Assembly (NCBI GenBank): GCA_965219035.1
Contig: CBDCMR010000003.1
Location: forward strand, 310,001 to 374,000
Reading direction: 5' to 3'
Length of the DNA stretch: 64,000 bases
Source: CBDCKN01 sp965219035
Lineage (GTDB): Bacteria > Gemmatimonadota > Gemmatimonadetes > Longimicrobiales > Gaopeijiaceae
Shown piece after piece: positions 1 through 8,355 of the stretch. Every line of letters starts with the position of its first letter. Position 1 is the stretch's first letter. The notes beneath the pieces were generated by a model. It made no database searches. It was not told the origin of the DNA and saw nothing but the letters and a program-made list of their open reading frames with translations. The position numbers and the translations under genes were made by a program.

Positions 1-406
1 CGGCGTTGTTGGGGCCGGACGCACGCACGTCGGGACGAGGGGAGCATCCCGGAGGCTGGATCGAGTCATCCGGCGTGAACATGTCGAGGGGGGACCGAGG
101 ACCCGTGCCCTTGCCCCTGAGGGCGGTCAGCACGGATATCGAGCTTCCCGCGGCCACGACGTCAGGCCTGATCGACCTTCGCTGGACCGACCACGACGTG
201 ATCCTGGTGCGGGACGGGATCGAGATCATCGGCGAAAGCTCGGACAACTTCGCCCTCAACGTTTCCATTCCGGTGGCCGAGGCGTTGCCGATCACCATAC
301 GCCGCGACTGGAACTGGGTCGATCGATGATCGAGGATCAGCCGTTCCATATCGTGAACACACATCTCGAGACCGACGAGACGGGCCGGACCACCCAGGAG
401 TCTTAG
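1..406 (+). pseudogene. Endonuclease/exonuclease/phosphatase family fragment, frameshifted and truncated
   Basis: Reading from the window edge, residues of the type DLRWTDHDVILVRDG match the strand before the catalytic His-bearing region of secreted EEP-superfamily nucleases/phosphatases. The frame ends at a TGA (327-329). An ATG overlapping it (326) continues with the family motif IVNTHLETDE and stops at TAG 404-406. In intact relatives these two segments lie in one chain and about 100 more residues follow, so the locus has a frameshift near 320-328 and lacks its C-terminus. The 5' end may lie outside the window. The family assignment rests on the VNTHLE motif and its spacing; no function is expected. 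Confidence 0.6.
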
Positions 407-551
407 GCCGCCGACCCGCTCATGAACCATTGCCTGGGATGGTGCGAGAGCCGCAGCGAGATCCTACATTCGGCGCCTAGGGATGCCGTATCGGCGGCCC
501 TTCGCCTTAGGCCCGTCGCTTTGACGGTGCTCTCTGACGACACTCGAGCTC

Positions 552-2213
552 ATGACGCGATCCGACGCACACGAGATCATAGACCGGTGGAAGGATGAGC
601 CCGCGCCGCTCCTTCCGGTCCTGCAGGCCCTCCACGATCGAGACGGATATCTGTCCGAGGAGGCCCTGCGCGCCGTGGCCGCCGGCCTTCGCATTCCCAT
701 CGCCGATCTCTTCGGCTCGGTCACCTTCTACCATCACTTTGCTCGCGAGCCCGGTGGCCTCGACGCCCCACGGGTCTGCACGGGCCCGATCTGCAAGATG
801 AAAGGGGCGGAGGATCTGGTGGCCACCCTGAACGGCGCCACGCCCATGCCCTGTTCGGGCCGCTGCGATGATCCCATTCCGGTGATTCGAGGCCACCACA
901 CGCTGGTGGGCCTTTCGGCGGAGAGCCTGGAGTCGAGGCCGTCCCCTCTGCCGCCAGCGGCTCAGGACGGCATCGAAGAGTGCGTGTTCGCACACATCCG
1001 AGAGCCGGGCCGTGCGAGCCTGGACGGATACCAGAACACCGGTGGTTACGAGAGCCTCAGGAAGGCCCTCGACATGACTCCCGCGGAGCTGGTCCAGCTC
1101 GTCGCCGATTCGGGTTTGGCCGGCCGGGGCGGCGCCGGCTTCCCCACGGGCGTGAAGTGGAAGGCGGTGGCGGACGCGGAGGGGCACCCGAAGACGATCG
1201 TCTGCAACGCCGACGAGGGAGAGCCCGGGTGCTTCAAGGACCGGTGCCTCATGGACTACGATCCACACGCCGTCGTGGAGGGCATGGTTCTGGCGGCCTA
1301 CGCCACGGGGGCCACCCGGGGCTTGATCTATCTCCGCTACGAGTATCCGGAGACGGAGCTTGTTCTCGCCCACGCGCTGAGTGCCGCTCGCGACGCCGGG
1401 CTTATAGGCCCCGGTATTCTGGGCACCGACTTCTCGTTCGAGCTCTATCTGCGGCGAGGGGCAGGGGCGTACATCTGCGGAGAGGAGACTTCCCTCCTGA
1501 ACAGTCTCGAGGGCAAGCATCCATTCCCCCGGAACCGGCCTCCCTATCCGGTCACCCATGGCTTCGAGGACCTCCCCACGGTCGTCAACAATGTGGAGAC
1601 GCTGGTGTCCGCGCCGCCCATCGCGCGACACGGTGCGGACTGGTATCGGGGGCTGGGTCGCGGCGACCAGGCCGGCACCAAGGTGATCAGCCTCTCGGGT
1701 GATGTGGCCCGGCCGGGCAACTACGAGGTTCCCCTGGGCTTTCCCCTCATGGAGCTCATCGACGGCTGGGCGGGAGGAACGGGAGAGGGGCGCACGATTC
1801 AGGCAGTCACCATGGCGGGACTGTCCGGCGGTTTTCTCGCTGGCGAAGACCTGGACGTGACGCTGGACGAGCCGAGCATCCGATCGAAGGGCTCCTTCCT
1901 CGGAGCGGGCGGCATCATGGTCTTCGACGACACCCGCGACATGATCGAGGTGTCCCACGACGCCATGGAGTTCTTCGCCCACGAGTCGTGCGGAAAATGT
2001 TTCCCTTGTCGCATCGGCACCCAAAGGCTTATGGAACGACTGGCGGGTAAGGCGGGTCCCAAGGAGTTGGAGCCCTGGATCGACGAGGTCGTTGACCTGG
2101 GCAACACCATGTTGGAGACGAGCGCCTGCGGCCTGGGAATGGCCGCCCCACTGATAACGAACAGCCTGCTGAAGTACTTTCCCCAGCAGGTGTCCGATCA
2201 CGTGACGAGGTAG
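552..2213 (+). CDS. fdhB: NAD-dependent formate dehydrogenase beta subunit (NuoE-NuoF fusion)
   Basis: This 553-residue protein should pass electrons from the formate dehydrogenase catalytic subunit to NAD+ in the cytoplasm. Residues 1 to about 150 are a NuoE-like thioredoxin-fold domain with the [2Fe-2S] pattern Cx4C (CTGPIC) then Cx3C (CSGRC). The rest is NuoF-like: the FMN/NADH glycine-rich loop GRGGAGFPTG, NADEGEPGCFKDR, CGEETSLLNSLEG, and the [4Fe-4S] motif SCGKCFPC with a later Cys in TSACGLG. In many organisms these are two proteins (FdsG/FdsB or NuoE/NuoF); here they are fused. The stop lies 4 bases before the ATG of the alpha subunit, so the two are cotranscribed. HoxF-type hydrogenase diaphorases look similar, but the downstream subunit is formate-dehydrogenase-like. 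Confidence 0.9.
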   Translation: MTRSDAHEIIDRWKDEPAPLLPVLQALHDRDGYLSEEALRAVAAGLRIPIADLFGSVTFYHHFAREPGGLDAPRVCTGPICKMKGAEDLVATLNGATPMPCSGRCDDPIPVIRGHHTLVGLSAESLESRPSPLPPAAQDGIEECVFAHIREPGRASLDGYQNTGGYESLRKALDMTPAELVQLVADSGLAGRGGAGFPTGVKWKAVADAEGHPKTIVCNADEGEPGCFKDRCLMDYDPHAVVEGMVLAAYATGATRGLIYLRYEYPETELVLAHALSAARDAGLIGPGILGTDFSFELYLRRGAGAYICGEETSLLNSLEGKHPFPRNRPPYPVTHGFEDLPTVVNNVETLVSAPPIARHGADWYRGLGRGDQAGTKVISLSGDVARPGNYEVPLGFPLMELIDGWAGGTGEGRTIQAVTMAGLSGGFLAGEDLDVTLDEPSIRSKGSFLGAGGIMVFDDTRDMIEVSHDAMEFFAHESCGKCFPCRIGTQRLMERLAGKAGPKELEPWIDEVVDLGNTMLETSACGLGMAAPLITNSLLKYFPQQVSDHVTR

Positions 2214-2217
2214 CCGT

Positions 2218-4938
2218 ATGAGTCGGACCAACGGAAAGGGCCACGACGACCTCACGCTCTTCCTCGACGGCGAGAAGGTGCCGTTCAGCCGTGGCGAGAC
2301 CATCTACGAGGTAGCGGAGCGGCACCAGCGTGAGATCCCCACGCTCTGCTACGACTCCCGTCTCGACCCCTTCGGCGGCTGCCGTATGTGCATCGTCGAG
2401 GTGGAGGGCTCGCGGAACCCGGTGGCATCGTGCGCGGCCGCGGCCACGGCCGGGATGAGGGTGAGGACCGGCGGCGGGCGTCTGGAGATGCACCGCCGCG
2501 TTCTCCTGGAGATGGTCGCCTCGGAGAACAGGGACGTGGACGTGGATCCCCTCTCGGGCTACGCGAGCCAGGAGCTGGCGCAGCTGGTCGACCGCTACGA
2601 CGCCCGCACCAGTCGCTTCAAGGGGAGGCAGTCCGGGACGAGCCATCCCGACGACCCCAACCCGTTCATCCTCAGGGACTACGAGAACTGTATCTCGTGC
2701 TTCCGCTGTATCCGCGTCTGTGCAGAGCAGGAGGGGGACTACGCCATTACGGTCATGAACCGGGGCTTCTCCACGCAGATCACGACGGAGTTCGACGGCC
2801 TGCTCAAGGACTCGGCGTGCACCTTCTGCGGGCAGTGCGTGCAGACCTGCCCCACAGGGGCCCTGGCCGACCTCAAGGCGCTACGGAACGCGGACGTCCC
2901 GGGCGCTACCGAGAAGACCCGGACTATCTGCACCTACTGCGGGGTCGGCTGCTCCATCGACGTCCTGACGAGGGACGATCAGATCGTGGGGGTCCTGCCG
3001 GTCATGGACGGTCCCGCCAACAACGGCGCCCTGTGCGTGAAGGGCCAATATGCCTACGACTTCGTGGGGCATCGCGACCGCCTGGCCACGCCTTTCGTGC
3101 GGGGCGACGACGGCCAGCTTCGGCCCGCATCGTGGGACGAGGCGCTCGATCGTGCCGCCGAGGGGCTGGGCAAGGTCATCGCGGAGCACGGTCGCCACAG
3201 CCTCTACGCCGTGGCGTCGGGCCGGGCTCCCAATGAAGCCGCCTACACGATGCAGAAGTTCGTGAGGGCGGGGTTGGGTACCAACTACATCGACAACTGT
3301 AGTCGTGCCTGACACGCTCCTACTGTCGCCGGTCTGGCGGCAAGCATCGGTCGGGGCGCCATGTCGAACCCGCTGGTGGACATGGACAAGCCCGATGTGA
3401 TCTTCTGCATCGGGACCAACATGACGGAGACTCACCCCGTGGCCGCCACGGGCCTGAAGAAGGCCCTGGCCAAGGGGGCGAAGATGATCGTGGCCGATCC
3501 CAGGAGGATCGAGCTCGCCAACCTGTCCCACGTGTACCTGCCCATCCGGGTGGGCTCCGACACCGCGTTGCTCCTGGCGATGGCGCACGTCATCGCGCGG
3601 GAGGGTCTGGTGGACGAGGCCTTCATGGCCGCCCGCACCACCGAGGGTCAGGAGTTCCTGGAGCACGTGAAGCGCCACACCCCCGAGTGGGCCGCCGAGA
3701 TCTGCGAGGTGCCGGCCGAGGACATCGAGAAGGCGGCCCTCTTGTACGGCAAGGCCGAGCGTGGGGCGATCTACTACACGCTCGGGATCACAGAGCACAT
3801 CTGCGGCGTCGAGAATGTGCAAAGTCTATGCAACCTCGCCCTCCTAACCGGGAACGTCGGCCGGGAGGGAACGGGCATCAACCCCATGCGCGGGCAGAAC
3901 AACATTCAGGGAGCCGGGGACATGGGCGCGCTGCCCAACAACTACCCGGGGTTCCAGCCGGTCACCGATCCGGCCAATCAGGAGAAGTTCGAGAAGGCGT
4001 GGGGGACCAAGGTCGATCTCGAGAAGGGGATCACCAAGGTCACCGCCCTGGACATGTGTGGAGATCAGATCCGGGCCATGTACATCGACGGTGAGAACAC
4101 GCTCATTTCCGACCCGGACCGAACGCACTGCGAGCACGCCTTGAGGAGCCTCGACTTCCTGGTCGTCACCGACCTTTTCATGACCGAGACGGCCGAGCTG
4201 GCCGATGTGGTCTTCCCGGCTGCCGCCTGGGCCGAGGTGGACGGGACCCAGACCAACACCGAGAGGCGGATTCAGCGTCTCCGGGCGGCCGTACCGCCTC
4301 GGGGAGATGCCATGCCCGACTGGTGGATCACTTCCCAGCTCGCGAAGCGTATGGGATTCCAGGGGTTCGAGTACGAGGGGCCGCACGAGGTCTTCAATGA
4401 GTGCTGTGAGCTGTCGGCCATCTACCAAGGGGTGAGCTGGGACGAGGTCGAGCACGGTGAATACCAGTGGCCCGTCCCCTTCGAGGGCCATCCCGGCACA
4501 CCCCGACTGCACGAAGAGGAGTTCGTCAACGGCCGTGGCATCTTCACAGTCGCGGAGTACCGGGATCCGGCGGAGACCATCGACGACGACTACCCGGTGT
4601 GGCTCACCACTGGCCGAAGGCTGGCGTCGTACCACACGCGCACCCAGACCGGCCGGTCTGCCGGAATCGAGTACCTCCTGTCCGAAGAGGTTCTGGAGGT
4701 GCACCCGACGGACGTGGAGGAATGGGGCCTCGAGGACGGAGGCTGCGCCATCGTCTCCAGCCGCAGGGGATCCGTCAGGGTGAAGGTCCAGGCCAACAAC
4801 CGCTCGCCCAGGGGAACGGTCTTCACCACGTTCAGCTTCAGTGACGTTCCCGTGAACGTGCTCACCGGATCCGGGTACGATCCCATCACACAGACCGCGG
4901 AGTTGAAGGTCTGCCCGGTGCGTGTGGAGCCCGACTGA
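2218..4938 (+). CDS. fdhA: Selenocysteine-containing formate dehydrogenase alpha subunit (Sec at in-frame UGA 3310-3312)
   Basis: This is one 906-residue selenoprotein, not two ORFs. Codons 1-364 carry a [2Fe-2S] ferredoxin domain (CYDS, CRMC), a 2x[4Fe-4S] domain (CISCFRCIRVC, CTFCGQCVQTCP) and the start of the Mo/W-bisPGD domain with its own [4Fe-4S] (CTYCGVGC). Codon 365 is TGA inside CSRA-U-HAPTVAGL, exactly where formate dehydrogenases have the metal-ligating Sec or Cys before His. The same frame continues unbroken through GAMSNP, ITEHICG and RGQNNIQGAGDMGALP to 4938. The 17 codons between the TGA and the next ATG (3361) encode conserved family sequence, so a restart there would lose essential residues. 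A hairpin after the UGA has the E. coli fdhF loop and spacing. With the fused FdhB it forms a soluble NAD-linked formate dehydrogenase. No fdhD or sel genes are in the window. Confidence 0.93.
3310..3342 (+). promoter_or_regulatory. UGA (Sec) codon plus bacterial SECIS-like hairpin
   Basis: After the TGA (3310-3312), a 7-bp stem pairs 3324-3330 (TGTCGCC) with 3336-3342 (GGCGGCA), with one G-U pair. It closes a GGTCT loop at 3331-3335. The GGTC begins 18 bases after the UGA, the same distance as the SelB-binding GGUC loop in E. coli fdhF. Part of that match is forced by the shared residues VAGL, but the fully paired stem is not. The inferred role is recruitment of SelB and Sec-tRNA. Confidence 0.82.
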
Positions 4939-4999
4939 CGGAGGTGTCATCGGGTTGGTCCGGCGACGTCGGCGACCACCGCCGCGGGGCGGGGAACCT

Positions 5000-5185
5000 C
5001 TAGTGTCCCGTTACCAAAGTGTCTCGGCCAGTCGAGGGCACGGTGCATCCGTGGGCTCGGCGTTGGGACTCCTTACGACCACGCTTCGCGCGGTGCCCGC
5101 TTGCGCTACGCCGGGTCGTCCCGCCTTGATCCCGCGGCGCCCCGACCCTCTTGGTGGCTCGCGAACTTCGGAAACGGAACACTGG
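5000..5185. mobile_element. MITE-like element, full copy A (186 bp)
   Basis: The left end CTAGTGTCCCGTTACC and the reverse complement of the right end, CCAGTGTTCCGTTTCC, form imperfect terminal inverted repeats of about 20 bp (CTAGTGTYCCGTTWCCRAAGT). The interior is nearly identical to the copy at 30960-31127 apart from a short internal length difference. No transposase is encoded. TA at the tips suggests mobilisation in trans by an IS630/mariner-type transposase (inference). It lies between the fdhA stop and the stop of the minus-strand lipoprotein gene at 5193. Confidence 0.8.
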
Positions 5186-5192
5186 TTCGCGC

Positions 5193-5675
5193 TCAGTTCC
5201 CGCTCGGAGGCGCCCGGCCGTTCGACTCGTGGGCTTGCACGATCTTCCACTCGCCGTCGCGCCTCTGGTAGACGAACGTCCAGATCTTCCCGTTCGTCCA
5301 CTGAGTCACGCCGGCCGTGTCGAGTACATCAGCGTGGAACACACCGGTGAATGCGGCACCATCGGGACCGAGCACGACCACGTGGGCCGGGTCCCAGGTG
5401 CCGCCGATCCGCTCTTGGCGCGACATGAACCCGGCGGCGGCGTTTTTGAGGGCGTCACGGTCGGGGTAGATACGTCCTCCGTCCACATACACCAGGTCAC
5501 CTGCATCGGTGAAGGGAGCGATGAACCCGTCGCCGTCCAAGGTCGCCAGGCCGGCCACAAAGTCGTTGGCGGCGTCCATGATCTCCCTGGCTATCTCGCC
5601 GCGCTGTGCATCGGTCATCTCCGGGGGCTGACAGGCCACGGTCAGGAGGACCAGAACACAGGCCATGGAGCGCAT
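5193..5675 (-). CDS. NTF2-like/SnoaL-fold lipoprotein (DUF4440-type)
   Basis: The 160-residue precursor starts MRSMACVLVLLTVAC, a short lipoprotein signal with Cys15 as the acylation site. The rest has the pattern of NTF2-like DUF4440/SnoaL proteins: an N-terminal helix (REIMDAANDFVAGL), a DGDGFIAPFTDAGDLVYVDGG segment and a C-terminal beta sheet ending WTFVYQRRDGEWKIVQAHES. Such proteins form small cone-shaped dimers; the ligand or activity cannot be told from sequence. The stop is 8 bases from the end of MITE copy A, so the element sits right at the gene's 3' end. The upstream gene (5681) is separated by 5 bases in the same direction, suggesting one transcript. Confidence 0.75.
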   Translation of the reverse strand: MRSMACVLVLLTVACQPPEMTDAQRGEIAREIMDAANDFVAGLATLDGDGFIAPFTDAGDLVYVDGGRIYPDRDALKNAAAGFMSRQERIGGTWDPAHVVVLGPDGAAFTGVFHADVLDTAGVTQWTNGKIWTFVYQRRDGEWKIVQAHESNGRAPPSGN

Positions 5676-5680
5676 CGTGG

Positions 5681-6163
5681 CTACCCTCCGGGAGTTTCGT
5701 CTGAGGAGGCCCCTGTGTCCTGGGGAGGCTGACTGCGGTCCGCAGCCAGGTTCGGTTCCACCGGCACCTCGGGATCCGCTGAGGCCCGCCCTGCTGTGTC
5801 CCGGATCCCCTCCACGATCCCCTTGAGTCGGTCGTGGGCCTGGTTCATTTCCTCCCTGACCTCGTCCTCGCTGCGGATTCCACGCTCCAGATCCACGGCC
5901 AACCAGTTCAGCCGTCGCACCACGTCGAGGAGCAGCCTCACATGCGACCGAAGAGCACCGTACTGCCGATAGCGGAGCCGGGTCCTGGGCAGATCACTGA
6001 TCACGTCGGCGATCCCCAGAGCGTCCGCGGCCCAGAGGATGGGAAGGAGAAAAAGCAGCCCTACGGTGACCCGCGCCAGCGGATCGGTGAACACGTAGAT
6101 GACGACAGCGTCTAAGAGGAAAGCCGTAACCAGCATAACAATGTAGAACAGCTTGGATCGCAT
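5681..6163 (-). CDS. Small inner-membrane protein with charged C-terminal tail, unknown function
   Basis: The 160-residue product has two predicted membrane spans near its N-terminus (about residues 5-26 and 30-52, separated by TDPLAR). A long basic/acidic helical region follows (about 60-130, RLRYRQYGALRSH to DRLKGIVEGIRDTAG), then a Pro/Ser-rich tail. I do not recognise a family. It is the first gene of a short unit with the lipoprotein at 5193, five bases downstream. The helical part could be a coiled coil or a partner-binding segment (inference). Confidence 0.6.
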   Translation of the reverse strand: MRSKLFYIVMLVTAFLLDAVVIYVFTDPLARVTVGLLFLLPILWAADALGIADVISDLPRTRLRYRQYGALRSHVRLLLDVVRRLNWLAVDLERGIRSEDEVREEMNQAHDRLKGIVEGIRDTAGRASADPEVPVEPNLAADRSQPPQDTGASSDETPGG

Positions 6164-6333
6164 AGAGCCTCGGGTCCGTCTAGTCCTGGGTGGCCGTTCG
6201 AGTGGTTGGGTTTCTGGTTGTATGAGGAAGTTTACCCGGACTCCTCCACCTTACCCAACGATGGCTCACGATGCCAGGAAAATCGTGCATGGGCCTGCCG
6301 GTCCGCTCCGCAGTCGACGTTTGGGCACTTGCG

Positions 6334-6375
6334 CTAGTGTCCCCTTGCCAAAGTGTCTCGGTAACGAAACACTAG
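6334..6375. mobile_element. MITE-like element, 42-bp deletion derivative
   Basis: Begins CTAGTGTCCCCTTGCCAAAG and ends GTAACGAAACACTAG, so both terminal repeats of the family are kept with almost no interior. On the minus strand its terminal CTAG supplies the TAG stop codon (6372-6374) of the adjacent PLP-enzyme gene. Confidence 0.7.
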
Positions 6376-7394
6376 TGCGGATTAGGGATCCTGCCATCCA
6401 GGATGCTTCGGAGCGCCGCCCGGGAGAGATTTCCCCCCGAAACCACGCACACGATCTTGCCGCCCCCCGCCTGCCCCGCCATGGCGGCCGCCACGGGGGC
6501 GGCACCGGCACCCTCTGCGATAAGCCGGTTCCGGAGCACCAGAAGGCGAATCGCCTCGACGACCGCCTCTACCCCCACCACCAGTGAGCCGTTCAGGAGC
6601 GTTCGGGCCAGGGGCCACATCTCCGCCAGGACGCTCTTGCCTCCAATCCCGTCGATGAAGGTCGGAATTCTGTCGATGGCCGTGGGCGCTCCTTTGTCCA
6701 GGGAGGCCCGGAGGGGTGCTGCTGTCTCCACTTCGCAGGCGAACACCTTGGTGCCCGGCTTGAGCGCCTTCACCGCTGAAGCGATCCCACAGCTCAGCCC
6801 GCCGCCGCCATACGGGACGAGGATGGTATCGACGCCCGGAAGATCTTCGACGATCTCGAGGCCCACGGTGCCGTTGCCCGCGATGACCGCAGGATCGCTC
6901 ACCGGGTGGATGAAGAGGCCGGGGACGCCCGGATGGTGATGGTTCACGATGACCTGCCACCATTCCTCGAAGGGGAGGGGGATGGCCTCGGCGCCGAGGC
7001 GGCGGATGGCTTCCATCTTGGTGTCGGGCGCCGTGTCGGGGACCACGACCCGGCAGGGAATGCCCAGGTGTCGGGCGTTCCATGCCACGCCCTGAGCCAT
7101 GTTGCCGGCGCTGGCCGTGTAGACGCCGTCGGCGAGAAGCTCCGGGCCGGCCAGCGCCATGGCGTTCCCCGACCCCCTCAGCTTGAAAGAGCCAATGGGC
7201 TGCAGGCTCTCCAGCTTGAGATAGATCTCCGCCGGGGCGTCGTCCGCCGTCAGCGGCAGAAGTGGTGTCCGCAAGGCAACGCCTCGGATGCGCTCGCGTG
7301 CCTCCTGGATGGCCTCCAGGGGGAGGGGCTCGACGGCTCTAATGGCGCAGGCCTCCGAGGGGCACCGACACCCCGACCCCCTCGGCCCGGGCAC
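6372..7394 (-). CDS. Threonine-dehydratase-like PLP lyase
   Basis: Fold-type II PLP enzyme of the serine/threonine dehydratase family (about 310-340 residues depending on start). Visible motifs are the PLP-lysine motif SFKLRGSGNAM, ASAGNMAQGVAW, the phosphate-binding loop PYGGGGLSCGIAS and the C-terminal VCVVSGGNLSR. It likely deaminates a hydroxyamino acid, but the substrate is unknown. It follows an ornithine-cyclodeaminase-like gene in the same direction. Such pairs occur in ectoine catabolism (EutB/EutC) and in the beta-hydroxyaspartate cycle (dehydratase plus iminosuccinate reductase), but no other gene of either pathway is here. The start is uncertain: no ATG lies after the upstream stop, and GTG 7394 inside the upstream gene is my choice. 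The TAG stop lies in a MITE end. Confidence 0.8.
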   Translation of the reverse strand: MPGPRGSGCRCPSEACAIRAVEPLPLEAIQEARERIRGVALRTPLLPLTADDAPAEIYLKLESLQPIGSFKLRGSGNAMALAGPELLADGVYTASAGNMAQGVAWNARHLGIPCRVVVPDTAPDTKMEAIRRLGAEAIPLPFEEWWQVIVNHHHPGVPGLFIHPVSDPAVIAGNGTVGLEIVEDLPGVDTILVPYGGGGLSCGIASAVKALKPGTKVFACEVETAAPLRASLDKGAPTAIDRIPTFIDGIGGKSVLAEMWPLARTLLNGSLVVGVEAVVEAIRLLVLRNRLIAEGAGAAPVAAAMAGQAGGGKIVCVVSGGNLSRAALRSILDGRIPNPH

Positions 7395-8355
7395 GCTCCA
7401 GGACGTAGTGGGCCGGCACCAAATCCTCCACGGCGAGGCCCAACGACTTGAACAGCGTGATCTCTTCGGCACTCTCGCGGCCGGCCACTTCAGCCAGCAG
7501 AATCTCTCCGATCTCTCCTACGATGTGCGCGTCGTCGATGGCGCCCTCATCCTTGGGGAGGAGGAAGTCACCTGCCTCGTTCACGGTGGACTCCCGCCGG
7601 TCCACGAAGAGCCTAGAGCGAACGACGGCCTCGGTGTCGAGCTCTCGGGTGAACTTCACGCTGGAGCCGGCCGCGTTCACGTGGGTGCCCGGAGCGATCC
7701 ACGCACCCTTCAGCACCGGCTCCCGGGCGGAGGTCACCGTGCAGATCACATCGGCGTCGCGGGCGGCATCCTCGGCCGACGCCACCGCCTCCACGGCGAT
7801 GCCGTGACGCTCGCTCTCGCGCTCCGCGAAGGCTCGGCGGTTGGCCTCGGTGGGGCTGTACACCCGGGCCCGGTGGAACGGCCGAGCCTCCAGCATGGCC
7901 TCCAGGTGTGTCCGGGCCTGAACGCCCGAGCCCAGGATGGCCAGCTCGGTGGCATCCTCTCTAGCGAGGAGCTCCGTGGCCACGCCGCTCACAGCGGCGG
8001 TGCGGATGGCGGTCACCTCGCTGGCGTCCAGGATCGCGGTGGGGAGCCCGTACTGCGTGTCGAAGAGCACGACTAGGCCCTGATGGGCGTCGTACGGTGT
8101 GCCGTGGTTCCCGGGAAAGACCGTCACCACCTTGAGGCCCAGCGCATCGGGAGAGCCGGACATGCCGGGCATCAACCCCAGGATTCCGCGCTCCTCGGGC
8201 AGTCTCATGGCCGAGCGCAGCGGGTTGATGCCCTCGCCCCGCCCCAGGGAGCGGAGAGCCTCGGCCATGAGGTCCATGCACGCGCGCATGGGCAGGAGGC
8301 GCCGCACCTCGGGCTGGGTGAGGATCAGGGTGTCTGGGCCGACCTGCGGGCTCAC
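7339..8355 (-). CDS. Ornithine cyclodeaminase/mu-crystallin family protein
   Basis: The 338-residue protein belongs to the OCD/mu-crystallin NAD(P)-binding family: EVTAIRTAAVSGVATELLAR, the Rossmann motif LAILGSGVQARTHLEAM, APGTHVNAAGSS and FKSLGLAVEDL are all family signatures. Members include ornithine and lysine cyclodeaminases, alanine dehydrogenase, EutC and the iminosuccinate reductase of the beta-hydroxyaspartate cycle, so the substrate is left open. The GTG start overlaps the stop of the upstream cyclophilin gene in a GTGA arrangement, and the PLP lyase follows. The three genes are therefore probably one translationally coupled unit. Confidence 0.85.
   Translation of the reverse strand: MSPQVGPDTLILTQPEVRRLLPMRACMDLMAEALRSLGRGEGINPLRSAMRLPEERGILGLMPGMSGSPDALGLKVVTVFPGNHGTPYDAHQGLVVLFDTQYGLPTAILDASEVTAIRTAAVSGVATELLAREDATELAILGSGVQARTHLEAMLEARPFHRARVYSPTEANRRAFAERESERHGIAVEAVASAEDAARDADVICTVTSAREPVLKGAWIAPGTHVNAAGSSVKFTRELDTEAVVRSRLFVDRRESTVNEAGDFLLPKDEGAIDDAHIVGEIGEILLAEVAGRESAEEITLFKSLGLAVEDLVPAHYVLERARAEGVGVSVPLGGLRH

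Noticed and set aside
507..2303. 598-codon open frame on the minus strand opposite fdhB
   Set aside because: It is antisense to a clearly conserved gene, with Arg/Gly/Val/His-rich composition typical of high-GC shadow frames and no recognisable motif.
3361..4938. Second half of FdhA as a separate gene starting at ATG 3361
   Set aside because: The frame is continuous with 2218-3312 through one TGA at the Sec position, and the codons between are conserved; a hairpin supports recoding.
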